A DNA stretch of 64,000 bases, from contig OZ026833.1 of assembly GCA_964023205.1 (NCBI GenBank), positions 7,032,138 through 7,096,137 on the forward strand. The letters run 5' to 3'. This DNA comes from Lutraria lutraria (taxonomy: Eukaryota > Mollusca > Bivalvia > Venerida > Mactridae). A program made the position numbers and the translations under genes. The notes beneath the pieces were generated by a model. That model did no database searches. It had not been told where the DNA came from and saw only the letters and a program-made list of their open reading frames with translations. Shown here in pieces: positions 1 to 13,900 of this stretch (positions are counted from its first letter, which is position 1; each line of letters starts with the position of its first letter).

Positions 1-1083
1 TCAAAACATTTACACCATGATAAGAAATCGTACATTAATAAAAAAGGGAGAAGCGAAAATATGAATTGGAGAACGACAGACATATACGGTTGGAAAACTA
101 AAATTTGTTGAAAAAAGTAAAAAAAAGATACTGTAAAAAGAGGTTGAAAAGGGATTCTAAATCTGATAAAACTGAAAATGTTCATGTCAGGGATTCTGAA
201 ACTGATAAAACTGAAAATGTGCATGTCAGGGATTCTAAATCTGATAAACCTGAAAATTGGCGTTCTGAAGCAGCTTAAACTACTAATGCTGTATACATCT
301 TTTAACAGGAAGGATATTTTTAGACAATTGTTTAAATCGAAAGTAACAAGTATTATACATCGCAAATTTAATATAAAAATACTTACGCAAAGCAACAAGT
401 TTGAAAGAAAAGTTTACTGAATTTAAATGATTTTGATATGATTTTTAAGAAGAAAAGTTACCTGTCCAGACTTCAATGTAAACACTTAATGACCTTGATT
501 GTAATCTGTCTCGTTTCGCGGAAAGGTCCCGGATGTTTAAAAAGTATATACCTTCCTGGTTCATTCATTAGATATGCTTAAGAGACTAGACTTGAGTTAA
601 TTATTTATCTTGCGATATCAGATAACTTCCATGATTTGACAGTACGGTAAAACCTAACATAATGAATATCTCACTATTACGACCATATATAAAGATGTTT
701 TCTTTTCTGACCGCTTTCCAATGTTTCCCGATGTTTGAACTTACGTGTATGTATTAATATACTGAGTATAAGTTCTGCCGAGCCACCCATGTTTTTTTGG
801 TAAATATGAGGACCAACAGCAAAACGCATTTTATCGAAATTACACGCCAATTAATGCATTATGTTTGCAATGTTGTCCTTACAGTTATTAGCAGTAACTT
901 ATACCGTAAGTATATCAGTTAAATATTGCAGGATCAAATACTCGTAAGTATTTAGCTGTGAATATTAAATGCATATCTGGTTAAATAAAAAAAAGGAAAT
1001 TCCCGTTTTCCGTTAGAGAAAAAAAAACTTTGAATTATATTAATAACGTTGACTTGGCTATAAAATCATTTAAATATTAGTAG
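1..1083. other. Gene-free AT-rich stretch at left edge
   Basis: I see no supportable gene here. The only structure is a short tandem repeat (151-257). The 80-codon open frame over that repeat is low-complexity and is not claimed as a gene. Confidence 0.5.
151..257. repeat. 39-bp tandem repeat, about 2.7 copies
   Basis: Three consecutive copies begin at 151, 190 and 229, each starting with gggattct and containing ctgataaa followed by ctgaaaat. The period is 39 bp. Copies 1 and 2 differ at a few positions and copy 3 decays after about 29 bases. Confidence 0.85.
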
Positions 1084-1182
1084 TGTAGACGAATGGGGCC
1101 AACGATACTATGGAATAAATGTCGCGGAGGCGGGGTCAGTAGCACCCCAACAACGACTTGTTCTTGACTGTGTCTATATGGC
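1084..1182 (+). pseudogene. Relic of PKS ketosynthase exon 2 (third PKS copy)
   Basis: An acceptor-like AG at 1082-1083 is followed by 33 open codons that match exon 2 of the two PKS genes in this window. The matching string runs through DEW, YYGIN, EAGS and [13 protein letters not shown]. The match breaks off after the codons for YMA, before the end of the normal 161-nt exon and without a usable donor. The Asp of the usual DPQQR motif is Ala here. The splice phase (two bases from exon 1 plus T making Ser) is the same as in the intact copies. I found no other exon of this copy nearby, so it is a fragment of a decayed or truncated third copy. The family assignment is secure; the age and original extent are not known. 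Confidence 0.85.
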
Positions 1183-4100
1183 TTGTAACATATGCATCAT
1201 ATTCAACACCAAAAATAGACTTAAATTTTACTGGTTAGATATATCTCACAATATCAAAGTAGTGCTTCTTGTGCAAATTACCGAATCCAGAAGTACTTAA
1301 TTTTCACATTGCAAGGGGGGGGGGGGCAAGGCGATGAAAGTATTGGCTTATTTGAAGATTGTTGTCTTCATTGAATGTACCGCTCAAAGAGTACAAATGT
1401 AGTTATGTGCAATAATGAATCATTGCATTTGAAATACAGGTATTATTTCTATTGTTTTATGTTTCTACCATGTGTTGTGTATGGACATAATATGGTTGCT
1501 TAGGAAATGAGTACATCAAATAATTTCGCAATGTGTTTAAGGATAGCATCCATTATGTTGGGTGATTTTATTCTTGTTACAGGGGATTTTGTAAAGAAAC
1601 CTGTTTTGCAGCAGTTTTTCATGGATTAACGTATTCAAGTTAATTATTTTAAATGTTTGTTATATACTTTAACGATACTGTGCGTATTTCAAAATATTGA
1701 ATGAATCTTTTGTTCAGTTGTGCTTTTAAAAGGAGTGTTTTAAAATTCCCTGTTGTTAACAGTGACTGCACACACGTTTTAAACCGTATTACGTTCATAC
1801 ATATTGTACATATAGCATTACTAAAAATACAGTTTATAATATTTTTTCAATTGTAACAGAAGTTAGTAGGTGTATAATTTAAAACATATGATATAGCAGG
1901 GTATTTTTTAAATACTGGGATGGTTTGATGGAGAAAAAAAACACTAAGGTTTAGAATAAAGATACAGAGAAACTTGAATTGTTTGCAACATCAATGTCGC
2001 AAAATATGCAATTTACATTTTATCATCAAAGTTATTTGATATGCAGTTATGTTTGTGTTATTTTTGGTTAAAACATTCCGGAATTTTTTTAAAAGCCTGG
2101 CAACAATATTCCCTTTTTCCTACATACCTCTTGTGTTCAGTTATATATAATTTTACTATAATAATAAGAATATCGTCCAAACAGCCATCTAGTTCATTTC
2201 TCAATGTCGTTTACTTAGCTGTTTGTTTATACACATATGTATGTATTAGTTGATTGGCATAGTTTTATTTGTATACAATTTACATTCTTGTACGAGATGT
2301 TACTTTAAGGTTAAAACATTATATTTTACAATTGTTTCCATAGTGCTTTATAACACGACATACATACTTAATTGTACATTCAGTCATGTGTCTCTTATTT
2401 CATATTGTATGAACAGGAAATATATCAGATAAACATCGCAGACGGTTAGCAACTAATGAGCTATACAATTTGTTTTCTCAGTATCTTGTTCATGAATGTG
2501 GCAAATAAACAAGTAGATAGGCCGTTGTCAAAGTGACTATATACAGCCATGTTCTAAAGAATGTAATACATTCTTAAGTATTAATATATAGATTTCTTCA
2601 AGAAGACTTTTCTTTTTCAGATTAAACTCGTGTTTTTGTTCATTCAACTGATTCTTTTCAATATCCTTTGCTGTGTGATTGTTTGTTTTGTATTTATTTT
2701 AAATTTTCATTTTTAATGTCAGGAAGCAAATTAAAGGTAGATTATTATGCTTTATGTCCATTAATGTCCAGGCAAATTGATTGTTGCATATTTCATACAT
2801 TGTTGTCATAACCATAACCCTAACACCGGTGCGGTCATTAAATGGCTGACGACTTGCAATATTCAAAGTGTTAGACTATAGCTACTCAGAATTTGTTAAG
2901 GATTACTTGCGATATTGCTTGAGGTGATCGTATGATAATTCCATAATCTTAGTACAACTGTTGATTATATTTTATTAAAATTTGGTCATTCAAACAACAC
3001 GATTTTATGAAAGTACACAAAATGTAACAAATGGTGTCCATTCATGCATATCTGTATTTGGTATATTTATATGTACGGACTATAGTATATAATACGTGCT
3101 GCTTTATTTTGCCAAAATTGACACGAAGTCAGAGCGTGATGTTCAGGTTTAAGTTCATATCTCTAAATCGGTATGGATAAAAGTCTTAAGTATTTCCTAC
3201 AAAGAAAGTATTGGTTAAACATAGCCAAAACTTGGAAGATGTTGCAGCAATATGCATGCATCCAGTGTTCTGGATATATATGTATACATGTACATATTTT
3301 CATGTATACTGAATATCAACCTTTTTCCTCCAATCTTCTATCAAACGTCATGCTATCGAACAATGGTGGTGGTTTCATCAGATGAACTAATCGGTTAAAA
3401 CTATTTATATCACGCCATGAGCTATAAATGTTATTGTTCTGGACATGTTTCAATAGTGTGGCTATTCAAAAATATATTGTTGACTCTGAACCTCCAATAA
3501 TTCTACACACACAAAAGAATTAACCAAATATAATTGACACGAAATGTAAAAAGGTTACGATTCGAACAAAGGTTTTAAACTTTAGAAGTTCATATATATA
3601 TATAAGAAATTACAAAGAATACATAGATATCATCACATTTGATTACTTTAAAATAATGTAATAAACTCAATATAGAAAATGTACAATTTTAATTAAAGAT
3701 GATAATGCCTTCAAAACATTTCTGTTCAATGACATCAGACTGATTAACAATTGATATTAAAGTGTCCAACACCTTAATACATTTAAGCCTAATCGCCTAT
3801 TGAGCGCGCCAATGATGATGTCAAGTTGACAAAAAGAATTATGCTACACTTCACTTATAATAGTATCCTTATCGGGTTGTTTCGTCATGATTATCAAATC
3901 AGTTTATATAACATTTTTTCAATGATGAAAAGGACAACTTTCATTCCATCGCTCATCTATCCGAGCAGGGTAAACCTGACTTTATACACAGTAAAATGAG
4001 TTTGAAGGTGAGGTGTCTATAATGTAACACTCGAATACAAAGTAAGAAAAAAATAATAAAGTACTACAATGGCTGTGAATAGTATTGGTTAGAGGTTAAG

Positions 4101-4940
4101 TATACAAAATAAGTTTAATTAAAATTTCCTAGGGGTATATTTATGAAAAGAAATACACACAAAAACGTCAAAATCGTATGACCTGGACGTTGGGAATGGC
4201 GTGGCGATATAATTATAATGTTGTGAAAATGACAAATTAGGTTAAACTCAAATAAAAGTGGATAGCTGGCTATCGTTCCTCACCACTATGATTAGTTGAT
4301 GATATCTTTTACTATTATATTACTAATACTACTGGCTATTGGAATTACATATGACATACATACACTTTTTTATTTAATCACACATGCTAAGTTTAACATT
4401 CATTTTAAATGAAGCCGATTACATACATAAATCGATATGTACAGTGTTTTATATAAATCATATCTATATTGTATTTTTTTAAGAATACTGTAGAGGAGTT
4501 ATGTAGAATTTGACAACACAGAGTTGATATTAGTAATTTAAAAGCATCATGTAGAAACTGTGTCTGCTTCAAAATACTTCATGATGCCAATTATGTAATA
4601 TAAACAATGATACAGGATTAACCAAGCTCTACATTCACAAATAAAAATAGCATGAACAACTTAGTATGAACTAGTTGAAATGCCTTACATGCTGATGTTT
4701 TTAAGTTACAAAAATGTTCTACTTTCACAAAGCTAGAAAACTCGAATACTGAAACAAAGTCATGTCTTTGTCCAATATATCGATAATTCCAGTTGTTCTA
4801 GATTCCTCGCGTTCACCGGTTAACGTAACTGGATCTGTACCATGAAACATTGTATTTCACTCGTATCGAACGTTTCTGTCGAAGTCAATAGTACGCACAA
4901 TCTGATTTCCCATGCAAATTAAGAACAAATGACTAAATTA
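1183..4940. other. Intergenic; 3' flank of PKS copy A and outer part of left inverted-duplication arm
   Basis: No gene is seen. About 2130-2460 matches the reverse complement of about 60840-61130: both contain atgtcgtttacttag, a run near tatacacatat, and acgaggtgtta or acgagatgtta. About 4740-4930 matches the reverse complement of about 58980-59200, including atgactttgtttcag, which is 3'-UTR and downstream sequence of the two PKS genes. A G-run of about 12 lies near 1314-1326 and a short (AT)n run near 3592-3604. Confidence 0.7.
4369..4374 (-). terminator. Candidate polyadenylation signal of PKS copy A
   Basis: The minus strand reads AATAAA about 570 nt downstream of the copy A stop codon. 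I noticed no closer canonical hexamer. It is a candidate only. Confidence 0.3.
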
Positions 4941-7900
4941 TTAAAGAAGTTCTGAAGGGTTTTGTGAAATGTTTTCAGTTCCCTCTTCTTCAGTTACTGC
5001 TGAATCATCAGATTCAATAAACAGACCTTTAAAAAGGTCCTCAATCAAATCATCATACGTCTGATTAGAATCTGCCATTAATTTAGCTGCCAAACGATAT
5101 CCTGTAATTGAATGTAAGAAATTGATAAATAGGACTTTCGACATCGATTCGAATCCTATTTCATCTAATGTCGACTTGCGATCAATCCTTTGAGTATCGC
5201 CGATAATGACTTTACTTAAAGTTACATCAACTAACTGATGTAACGCTTGTCGTTGAACTTCCTGACCAGCGGCCTTAAGTGCATTGACATCAAAAGAAAT
5301 AGCCACAGCATTTTCGCGTTCAATTACTGAAGACAGTGTTTGTTCAAACAATATGTCCATTTGCAATTTTGGACGAGCCATAGATGGGTTAGCATAAATT
5401 TTGGCTGCAATATCCCAATCGACGTTGGTATAAACGATTGAAGTTCTGTTAGTCATGAGAACTTCCTGCAAACAGCTCCTTATTTCTGACACCGTCAGCA
5501 GATTGAATCCGCGTTTCTCAAAGTTCTCTACGAATTCGTCTCTGGCTGCCATTCCTACAGACAAAGCTCCCCAGTTTATGGATTGACTGGGCAATCCTCT
5601 CTTACGTCTCCATTCCGTGAAGGTATCCAGAAAACAATTAGCAGCTCCATAGCTGGTCTGCCCGGGTGACCCAATCAAACTGCTTATGGATGACGACACA
5701 ACGAAGTAATCAAGATCAACGTCTTGTGTAGCAATGTGCATGTTGATAGTACCAATAACCTTTGGATTCAAGACGGCGTCAATATGACTGTCCTCCAACA
5801 CCAACATAGTTTTACTATTAAGAACACCTGCACAATGAAACACACCTTTTATATCACAACTATTTTCCTTTGATCGAATTTCTATAATTGCAGAACGAAC
5901 GGATTCGTATTTGGTGACATCAGCACTTATACCAATTATTCTACAATGTGTTTTACTTTCAATGTCATTTATTTCGCTAGATTTCTGTGTTGATACGAGT
6001 CTACGGGACAAAGTCACTATGATGCCCGCGCCCATGTCTGCTAGGAGTTTTGTCATTTCCCACCCCAAGCCGGTCAACCCTCCAGTTATGATGTAGATAC
6101 CAGAACTTTTAAACAAACTATTTAATGGGCGTCTTACGGGTAATTTAAATGTATTTGTTTCGATCAGCTCTAGGTCCTCGCAAATGAAGGCTTTATTTCT
6201 AGGAGAATGTCCCCCACTCTCGCTGCTTGATCTGCTTTTCTCTTGTAACCATAATACGATTTTCGGCAACAGTTTTGATACTGCTCCTTTGAGAAGCCTT
6301 AAAACATCAACGGTTGTTACACTTGGTTTTCTGTCTGATCTCGCCCTCCCGATCAAAAATGCTTCTGGGATGTTACCATCCAAACAAATGATCTTTTTGC
6401 AACATTTAGAGGCGAGGAAAATGGAGTCGAATCTTTCCATTGATACTATGACATCTATCTCCGTCTGTGCTGATTCCGAGTTGGGAACAATAATCTGAGC
6501 TTGTTTTTGTGTTCTTAACATATCTGCGAAGATGGTGACTGGCGTAGAATCGGGTTTACTACTAAAGATAATGACACTAGCTTTGTTTGGTACCTTTTCC
6601 ATAAAGAACCAACTTATTACAGCATAAAGTAAAACACCTTGTTGATAATGCTCACCTAATTCCTTTTTGTTTACAATATTGCCTTTTGGAACTGCCAAAG
6701 TAGATTTAATCAGAGTCGGCCAAATACAAACAAACTCCTGTTCATCTTCAAAATGTGTCAGTTCGTCATGTACCCGGGGATAGCCGGAATATTCCAGACC
6801 AAACAGTTGATATCCTTCATGTATGGACTCCTCCCATACATCTTGATCGTGCTCTATGCCTTCTAAAGTTCGTGGGAACAAGTTTTCATGATGTTGGAAT
6901 ACTGATTTTACGCAAACATTAACATAGTCAGCGATTTTTTTGTCCAGATAAATGTCATCTTCAACTTCAACTAAACATGATAATTTTGTTCCTGTTGACC
7001 TATGGGTCATAACATTGCATGGTATATCTACCATTTTAGGTAATGTATGTTCTCTTCTAAATGAAGGATTCAGACGGTATCTATGGTCCTTCGTGAATTG
7101 CCCACCGTATACTCGGTCATGGTCAATAACAAGTTCTGGCTTTAAGCTTCCTACATTTTGGTAAGCGTCGTATACAATTTTCAGTAATGTATTTCTTGTT
7201 TCTTTAATTGAAGGTCTAACATCAATCAGTGTAATTGGACCATACATCAATTCCGTTTGGATTGAACGCGCAAATCCCCAAAGTTCTTCACCGGATAAGT
7301 TAATAACCGGCGATTTGGATGGCATCGTGCTTTGTGTATTTTGCGTCACAACGAATAATGGAATATCAATTTTATTTTTTGACATGCACCTCACCAGGCC
7401 TGTCAGTAATAGACAGTTGTTTTTTATGAGGTGAGACAGTTTGATTGCAACATTGCAATCGATGTTTTCAGTTTGTATAAATTCATGAATAAGAAGTATT
7501 ACAGCATCATATTTTTGTTGATTTGAACAGAACAGATTTTGGATGAATGAAACATTTTCACCATTTCCCGGTTGAAACAATGAGATTTGTTCATATTCTT
7601 TAAACATCTCTTTTGTTGTGTTGTTGTAATGATTTGTCAGCACAAGAACTTTCGGTACTGCAACTTCATTTTTCTCAATTTCTGTTGTATCTATTGGTTG
7701 CCATGTAAGTTGGTAACGTAATTCACAAGGAGCTTTCGACTTATTCCGTTTACAATATGCAGTATAATTCCGCATATCAGCAATAACATAGCCATCAGAG
7801 TTGATCAACAGAACGTTGTAATGAATTTGACAGACTGTTTCTAAAACAGTTGTATTAATCCTTCTAGTATAAGTAAACATTCTTTTTTCTGGTCTTTGTA

Positions 7901-10900
7901 TAACGCGAAGTTCACCAATTGCAGCTGGAAGAAAAACAAGATTTTCTTCTTGTATTAATGTCAATTCTTCGTCTGTTGTAACGTTGAATGTAGTTTGTAG
8001 CATTGTATCGAGTATACAAGCATGGATTGTTGTGTTGTTCACATTGTTTAAAATATCAACGGGTACGAGCATTTCTGTAAAGCATTCAGTCCCATTTGTC
8101 CAACACCTTTTCATCAATCGAAAACTTGGTCCGTGTTCAAATTTCAAGGACTTCAAATGTTCATACATTTCTTCTTCATATACAGTTTTACAAGTTCGGC
8201 GTGTTATAGCCATTTTCAATTTGTCAATACTTACCATTCGAACAGATTTATCTTCAGAATTCACTGGTCTAACCCACCCTTTACACATTACTATCTGGTC
8301 TTGCTTCACATGAAACATTGTTTCATCCTTTTGGTTTATTGTTGATACATCAAGAGTAGATTTAATATCCTTCACTACCTTCACTGGTCTCAAATATTCC
8401 AGAGAAACAGCTACTTCTGAAGCAGACATTCCGCAGATGAATCGTCCAATTTCGAACCCAATATCTGCATATGTTGCACCTGGAACAACGAAGACCTTAT
8501 TTACTACATGTTGAAACACAAATGATGTTGTTTTCTCATCTATCGTGATGCTAAAGTGGGCTCGATTATCTTTTGTTGCCGAATGTTTAATGTAGAGGTG
8601 TGATGAACCAAGGCTTTCAACACCTTGTGTCTTCATTATAGCTAACGGGCTCATGTTCAGCTGTTTATATTTTTGTCTTTGGTACAAAGGTACATCTGTT
8701 ATTTTTTTCACTTGTGGTGTGATTTCATTCCAATTCAAATCAAAACCTAGTTCATATAACTTGCATATTGTCTCTACAAATATCCTGCAATCGTCCTTTT
8801 TATTTAATGAAGGCAACACGGTACACGTATTTTGTTCTGTAAATATTCTGTCAATATGCGCCTTTAATACAGATGAAGGGCCTATCTCCAAGAAAATCAC
8901 ATTATCATTTTCGTTAGCAGAACTTTTAATTGCTCTTGATAAAGCAACGGGCTTTTCAACGTTTTCCTTCCAATATGATGGGGTGCTGAACATTCCACTC
9001 GTTCCTTTCTCACCTGTAACTGTTGAGAACATTGGTATGTATCCTGGCTTTTGTTCGATGTTCGTCAATCTCGTTTCCAGTTGTTCAGCTGCTTGTCTGA
9101 CAAATGGGCTGTGGTAAGCACATTTAACATCAAGATTAATCATTTCAGCGTCAGTTGTCTTGAGTGCATATCTAAGTTTGGCTAACGAGCTTTCATCACC
9201 AGATACGGTGCATGAGGTATCGCTGGTAAAAACAGCTACGTTTACTGATCCAATTTCTTCACAATGTTGTTGAACAAGTTTTGTATCGATGTTGCGTACA
9301 ACTGCCATCCTGCCTTTCTTCACAAGAGCCAATAATTGTGATCGGAGATAGATGATTTTGACCGCGTCTTTCAAGGTCAGGAAACCTGCTGCAAGAGCTG
9401 CAGCAACTTCGCCAACGGACTGACCAAGAACAGAAACTGGTTGTATTCCAAAGGCTTTCCACATCGCCGTCAAACCAACCTGGCAGGCAAATATTGCTAA
9501 GTGAGATACAAAAGGATCATTCAAGAAATCGCTTTCTGAGTCGAATTTGTCTGCAATTTTCCATCCTGTTAAAGGTTGCAAATTCATATCTATTTCTTTT
9601 ATGGCTCCGAGGAAAACTGGTAATTGCATTAACGACGCGCACATGCCGTTCCATGCAGTTCCTACTCCACAGTAAACAAATACGATATGTTTGGCGTTTG
9701 AATTTAAAGGAAATTCAGGTGCGCTTAGGTAACTTCTCAAGGATATTTTTATCTCTTCAAGCGTTTCCCCATTTACTGCTTTTCGTTTCAATCTATGATC
9801 CCGTCTGCATGTAGAAGTATATGCTAGTCATCGAGATCGCAGCTTTCGAGTTCATCCAAAGCATCACAAAGAACCCGAGCATTGTGGACTAGACCCGAAT
9901 GATCAAAAGCTGATATCGTAACAACTCGATTTCTCAGTGTATTGTTGTTTGCTGTAGGTAGTGAGATATCTTGGTTGTCGAAATATTGTTCAACTATGGC
10001 GTGTGCGTTTGTTCCACCAAACCCAAAACTATTCACACAGGCTAGCCTTCCCTTTTTGTCATCCACTTTCCACGGCATACATTTTGTAGGTACTTTGAAA
10101 CCGTGCTCAGATAACTTCAGTTTGGGATTTTCATTTTCTTGTGTATACCACAAGGATGGCACCACCGTTTCATGTTTCATCATAAGTAGAACCTTTATAA
10201 GTCCGGCCACACCTGCTGCAGCTTCTTGATGTCCTATGTTTGTCTTCACTGAGCCATCGAACACATCAGATGGGGCTTTTGCATCTCTACCAAAATGAGC
10301 TCTTAATGCTTTTACTTCCGTCGGGTCACCTATAGGTGTTCCTGTACCTTTGATAAAAATAGATAATTTATCCTCATTGTCAATACTACATTTACTTTAT
10401 AATTCATATATTAGTAGTCGTTGTTTCGCATATACGTATTAATATATTTTAGTTGGCGCTCATGACCATAAATGAGACTTGTAACTATGCATTTACATAT
10501 TTGCACGTGTCAAAAATATTAAGCGTACGTCACTGAACTTACCATGAGCCTCTATGAGTGAAATGCACCCTTTGTCAACACCAACATTTCGGTACAATTG
10601 CTCAATTAATTTTTTTTGCTGTTCCTCTGCCGGAGCTGTTATTGGTTTAGCCATTTTCCCGTCTTGATTTGTACCCGTTTTTATGGTTCCCCAAATCTTG
10701 TTTCCATCCCTTAGTGCCTGTGGAAGGGTTGAAAGAACATCTTCTGTATTGAAATCGTGTTATAAATGTTTGAGGATGTTACATATGTAACTTTAAATGA
10801 CTTAGCTTATACCACATTAATATCACAAAAAAGAAATTGTAACTAACATCTAACAATGTTTTTCATCTTGCATTTACCTCCCCTTATTTAGAAATTGCTA

Positions 10901-13900
10901 CTTCCGAACTTCAACGGTAGATGACGTGACATGTGTTAACAATGAAATGATTATCGACCATATTTATCAAATATTATCTACTTCCGTTATGTATTAAATT
11001 TCATAGAGTTTTCCCGAGCCATTGTCATTGAAAATGAACATACACGGTATATACGAATACGTTAAATGTACATATGCATTTATGTTTAAGTTTGATATCC
11101 ATCGCACAGACACAGTATAATGTAACAATTTCGAATTACGACTTTATTATTCAAACTGTCTTACATCTTTAAATGATTTTAAAATCACTATTCCACAACC
11201 TTCTCCTCTTGCATAACCATCAGCATTGGCTGTAAATGTTTGACATTGTCCAGTTGGTGACAACATTCTTGCTTTGGCCAAAGCGACGAACACTAGAGGA
11301 TCAAGAAGGACGTTTACTCCACCACAAATAGCAGTGGAACATTTTCCTGAAAACAACAACATTTGATTTAACAGAGCATATTAAAGCAAAAATAGCCAGA
11401 GTTGCACAACGTCATATAAAGAGAACTTACTAAGATAACAGTAATGTAAGTTTTTTAAACATCATACGTATACTAGTAATACTAGGCATTCCTGTTTATT
11501 TTTGTAACTATTATAGCATAATAATGAATGAATAACCTTGGTCATGGATATGGGTGAACAATAAGTTATCACTTTACAATAATGTCTCGAGATTCAATAT
11601 AAACACGAATGTAAAATAGTAATAATCTTGTTATTATTGCCATACCTGCTGCAATAGCTTGTGCCGCTAAATCAATGGCTACCAATGACGATGAGCACGC
11701 TGTATTAATAGTTAGGGCGGGGCCATGTAGATTATACACGTAAGCTACTCGTGCGCTTATTATGCTGTTATGTGTGCCTGTTAATGTGTAGGCACTACCA
11801 AGCGTATTGTCAAATACATAATCTTTATAGTCGTCTGTCATTGACCCTAAAAATTAAGTATGTATGTGTAAAAACGCTTTGAATTGCATAATCAAACACG
11901 CATTTCAATTAACAAATATCTTTGTATGGAATTTATACGATTATATAGAAGGATGAAAAATTATTTCATATGCGCTCGTATGCTTACTGGTATAGATAGA
12001 ATACATGGTGACAACTTCACCACGCTTGTTGCAATGATAACATTCATGCTGGACGTTATATCTTGTATGCTGTTTAGACCCTGATTTCTATATTATAATT
12101 TCATCGGCTCGAATGACAGTGCATCGTTGCCGAGACTGTATACTATATGCATCGACATTTTGATATTTCACAGCAACAATATTCCTAGAACAAAATACAC
12201 GATGTGACCACAGAATATGAAATATGCAATCACCCACCAAGCAAGTTGGAAGTAAGCATAATGCAAATTGCTAAATTGCGCGTCTGATTTTGATTCCAGA
12301 GGGTGCACGATCGTAGTTTTCACGAAAGAATAAACATTGTATAACATAATATATAATTATAAACAAACTTTTTTCGCATCATGTCTCAATGTTTATAACA
12401 TCACATTGTTTTATTCATTAACAATGATGTCCTCATTATCCATCATAAAGAAATTCTAGTGTTTAACATCTGTACTTGTTCAAGTCATTCTTGACTTCTG
12501 AATTCCGGTACCTTCCAAAATCCGAACTGTTTGGCTGATCCCATGTTTGTTCGGATTTCAAAAGTTACACTGTATTTAAATTGGCGGAATTTTACTTTAG
12601 GTATACATAAAAACGTGTCCCTAATCAATGGCATTAATTCAAATAGCTTAGAGTTTCAATACAAAGTTGTCACCGATATTGAATAATGAATTTATTTAAA
12701 TTGTGCTTCAAATCGTATCTATTAATAGCCAATCCTCTAGAACAGTTACCTATATACACGGCAGTATTTGTATTCTCAATAGTTTTCTTAGTAATACCAC
12801 CATCTTCTAAAGCCATATGGACACAGTCAAGAACAAGCCGTTGTTGGGGGTCCATTGACCCAGCTTCCGTGTCATTGATTCCATAGCATTTGTGGTCCCA
12901 TTCGTCTATGCTAAAAATATCAAGAGAATCGTTCACTTTATCAGCGAGAACTAACTCCGGGACGGCGCTGTGGAGCAGCTCCTTATAATACAAATTAGTA
13001 CCAATCGATATACAATTAAGTATTGCTTTCCCAATATTGACCTTAGATATTAAATTGATTGTGTCATACTGTTTTGTCATTCAATTTATCCATTCTGATG
13101 TCATTTAGTGTTTCAAACACATTTTCACACGATTTATTCAACTACAGTATATTCAAATTGTCAGTACGTTGGAATATCTACTGTGAGCGACATCATCAAG
13201 AAGAAAGATTTTTACAATGCAGGATTGGAGAAAACACATCACCTGGAAAGAAGCATGTGATTAAGAAGCGAAGTTCGATCGATTGAACAGACTTATGTTG
13301 GACTTGTTTTGGACTGTACGTGGTAAAACCCTGCCAGTATCACGACCTTTTATACAGAAGGCACTACAATTCGCCAAGGAGTTGGACGTATGTGATTTCA
13401 AGGCGTCCGATGGATGGTTGGTGAAGTGGGAAACACTGCATTGGATTAAGGAGTTCAGAGTTTTGGTGAGAGCGCCGGGGTGAATGTTGAAGATGTGGAT
13501 AAGCCTAAGTCGCGTATTCCAGAATTCCTTGAAGGATATAGCATGAGGGACGTCTATACTTGTGATGTCCTGTACTTTAGAGCATTACCGGAGCGTACTA
13601 TAGATAGTAAAGGAGAATGTACTATGGGGCTTAAAATTGCTAAGGATCGTGTTACAGTGATGTTGGCATGTAGTGCAACAGGTGATAAGCTGGAACCTCT
13701 AGTTATTGGCAAAGCCCAGAAACCTAGATGTTTCAAGCATGTGACAGTGAAATATTTGAAAGTTAAATACACTGCCAACAAGAAAGCGCTGACGGACAAT
13801 TCCATATTTCTTGACTGGTTAATGGAGTTATACCGGAAAATGTGCCGTGAAGTTGTATTACGTAATTGTCAGCGGGTTTCAGGCTGCATAATTTCTGAAA

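Noticed and set aside
5911..9814. Several 60-154-codon open frames on the strand opposite PKS copy A (and likewise opposite copy B)
   Set aside because: They are shadows of the coding strand and resemble no protein family.
9824..10264. Annotating the KS part of copy A as a separate normal gene
   Set aside because: The one-base difference from copy B and the continuing open frame downstream are better explained by a frameshift in a single gene.
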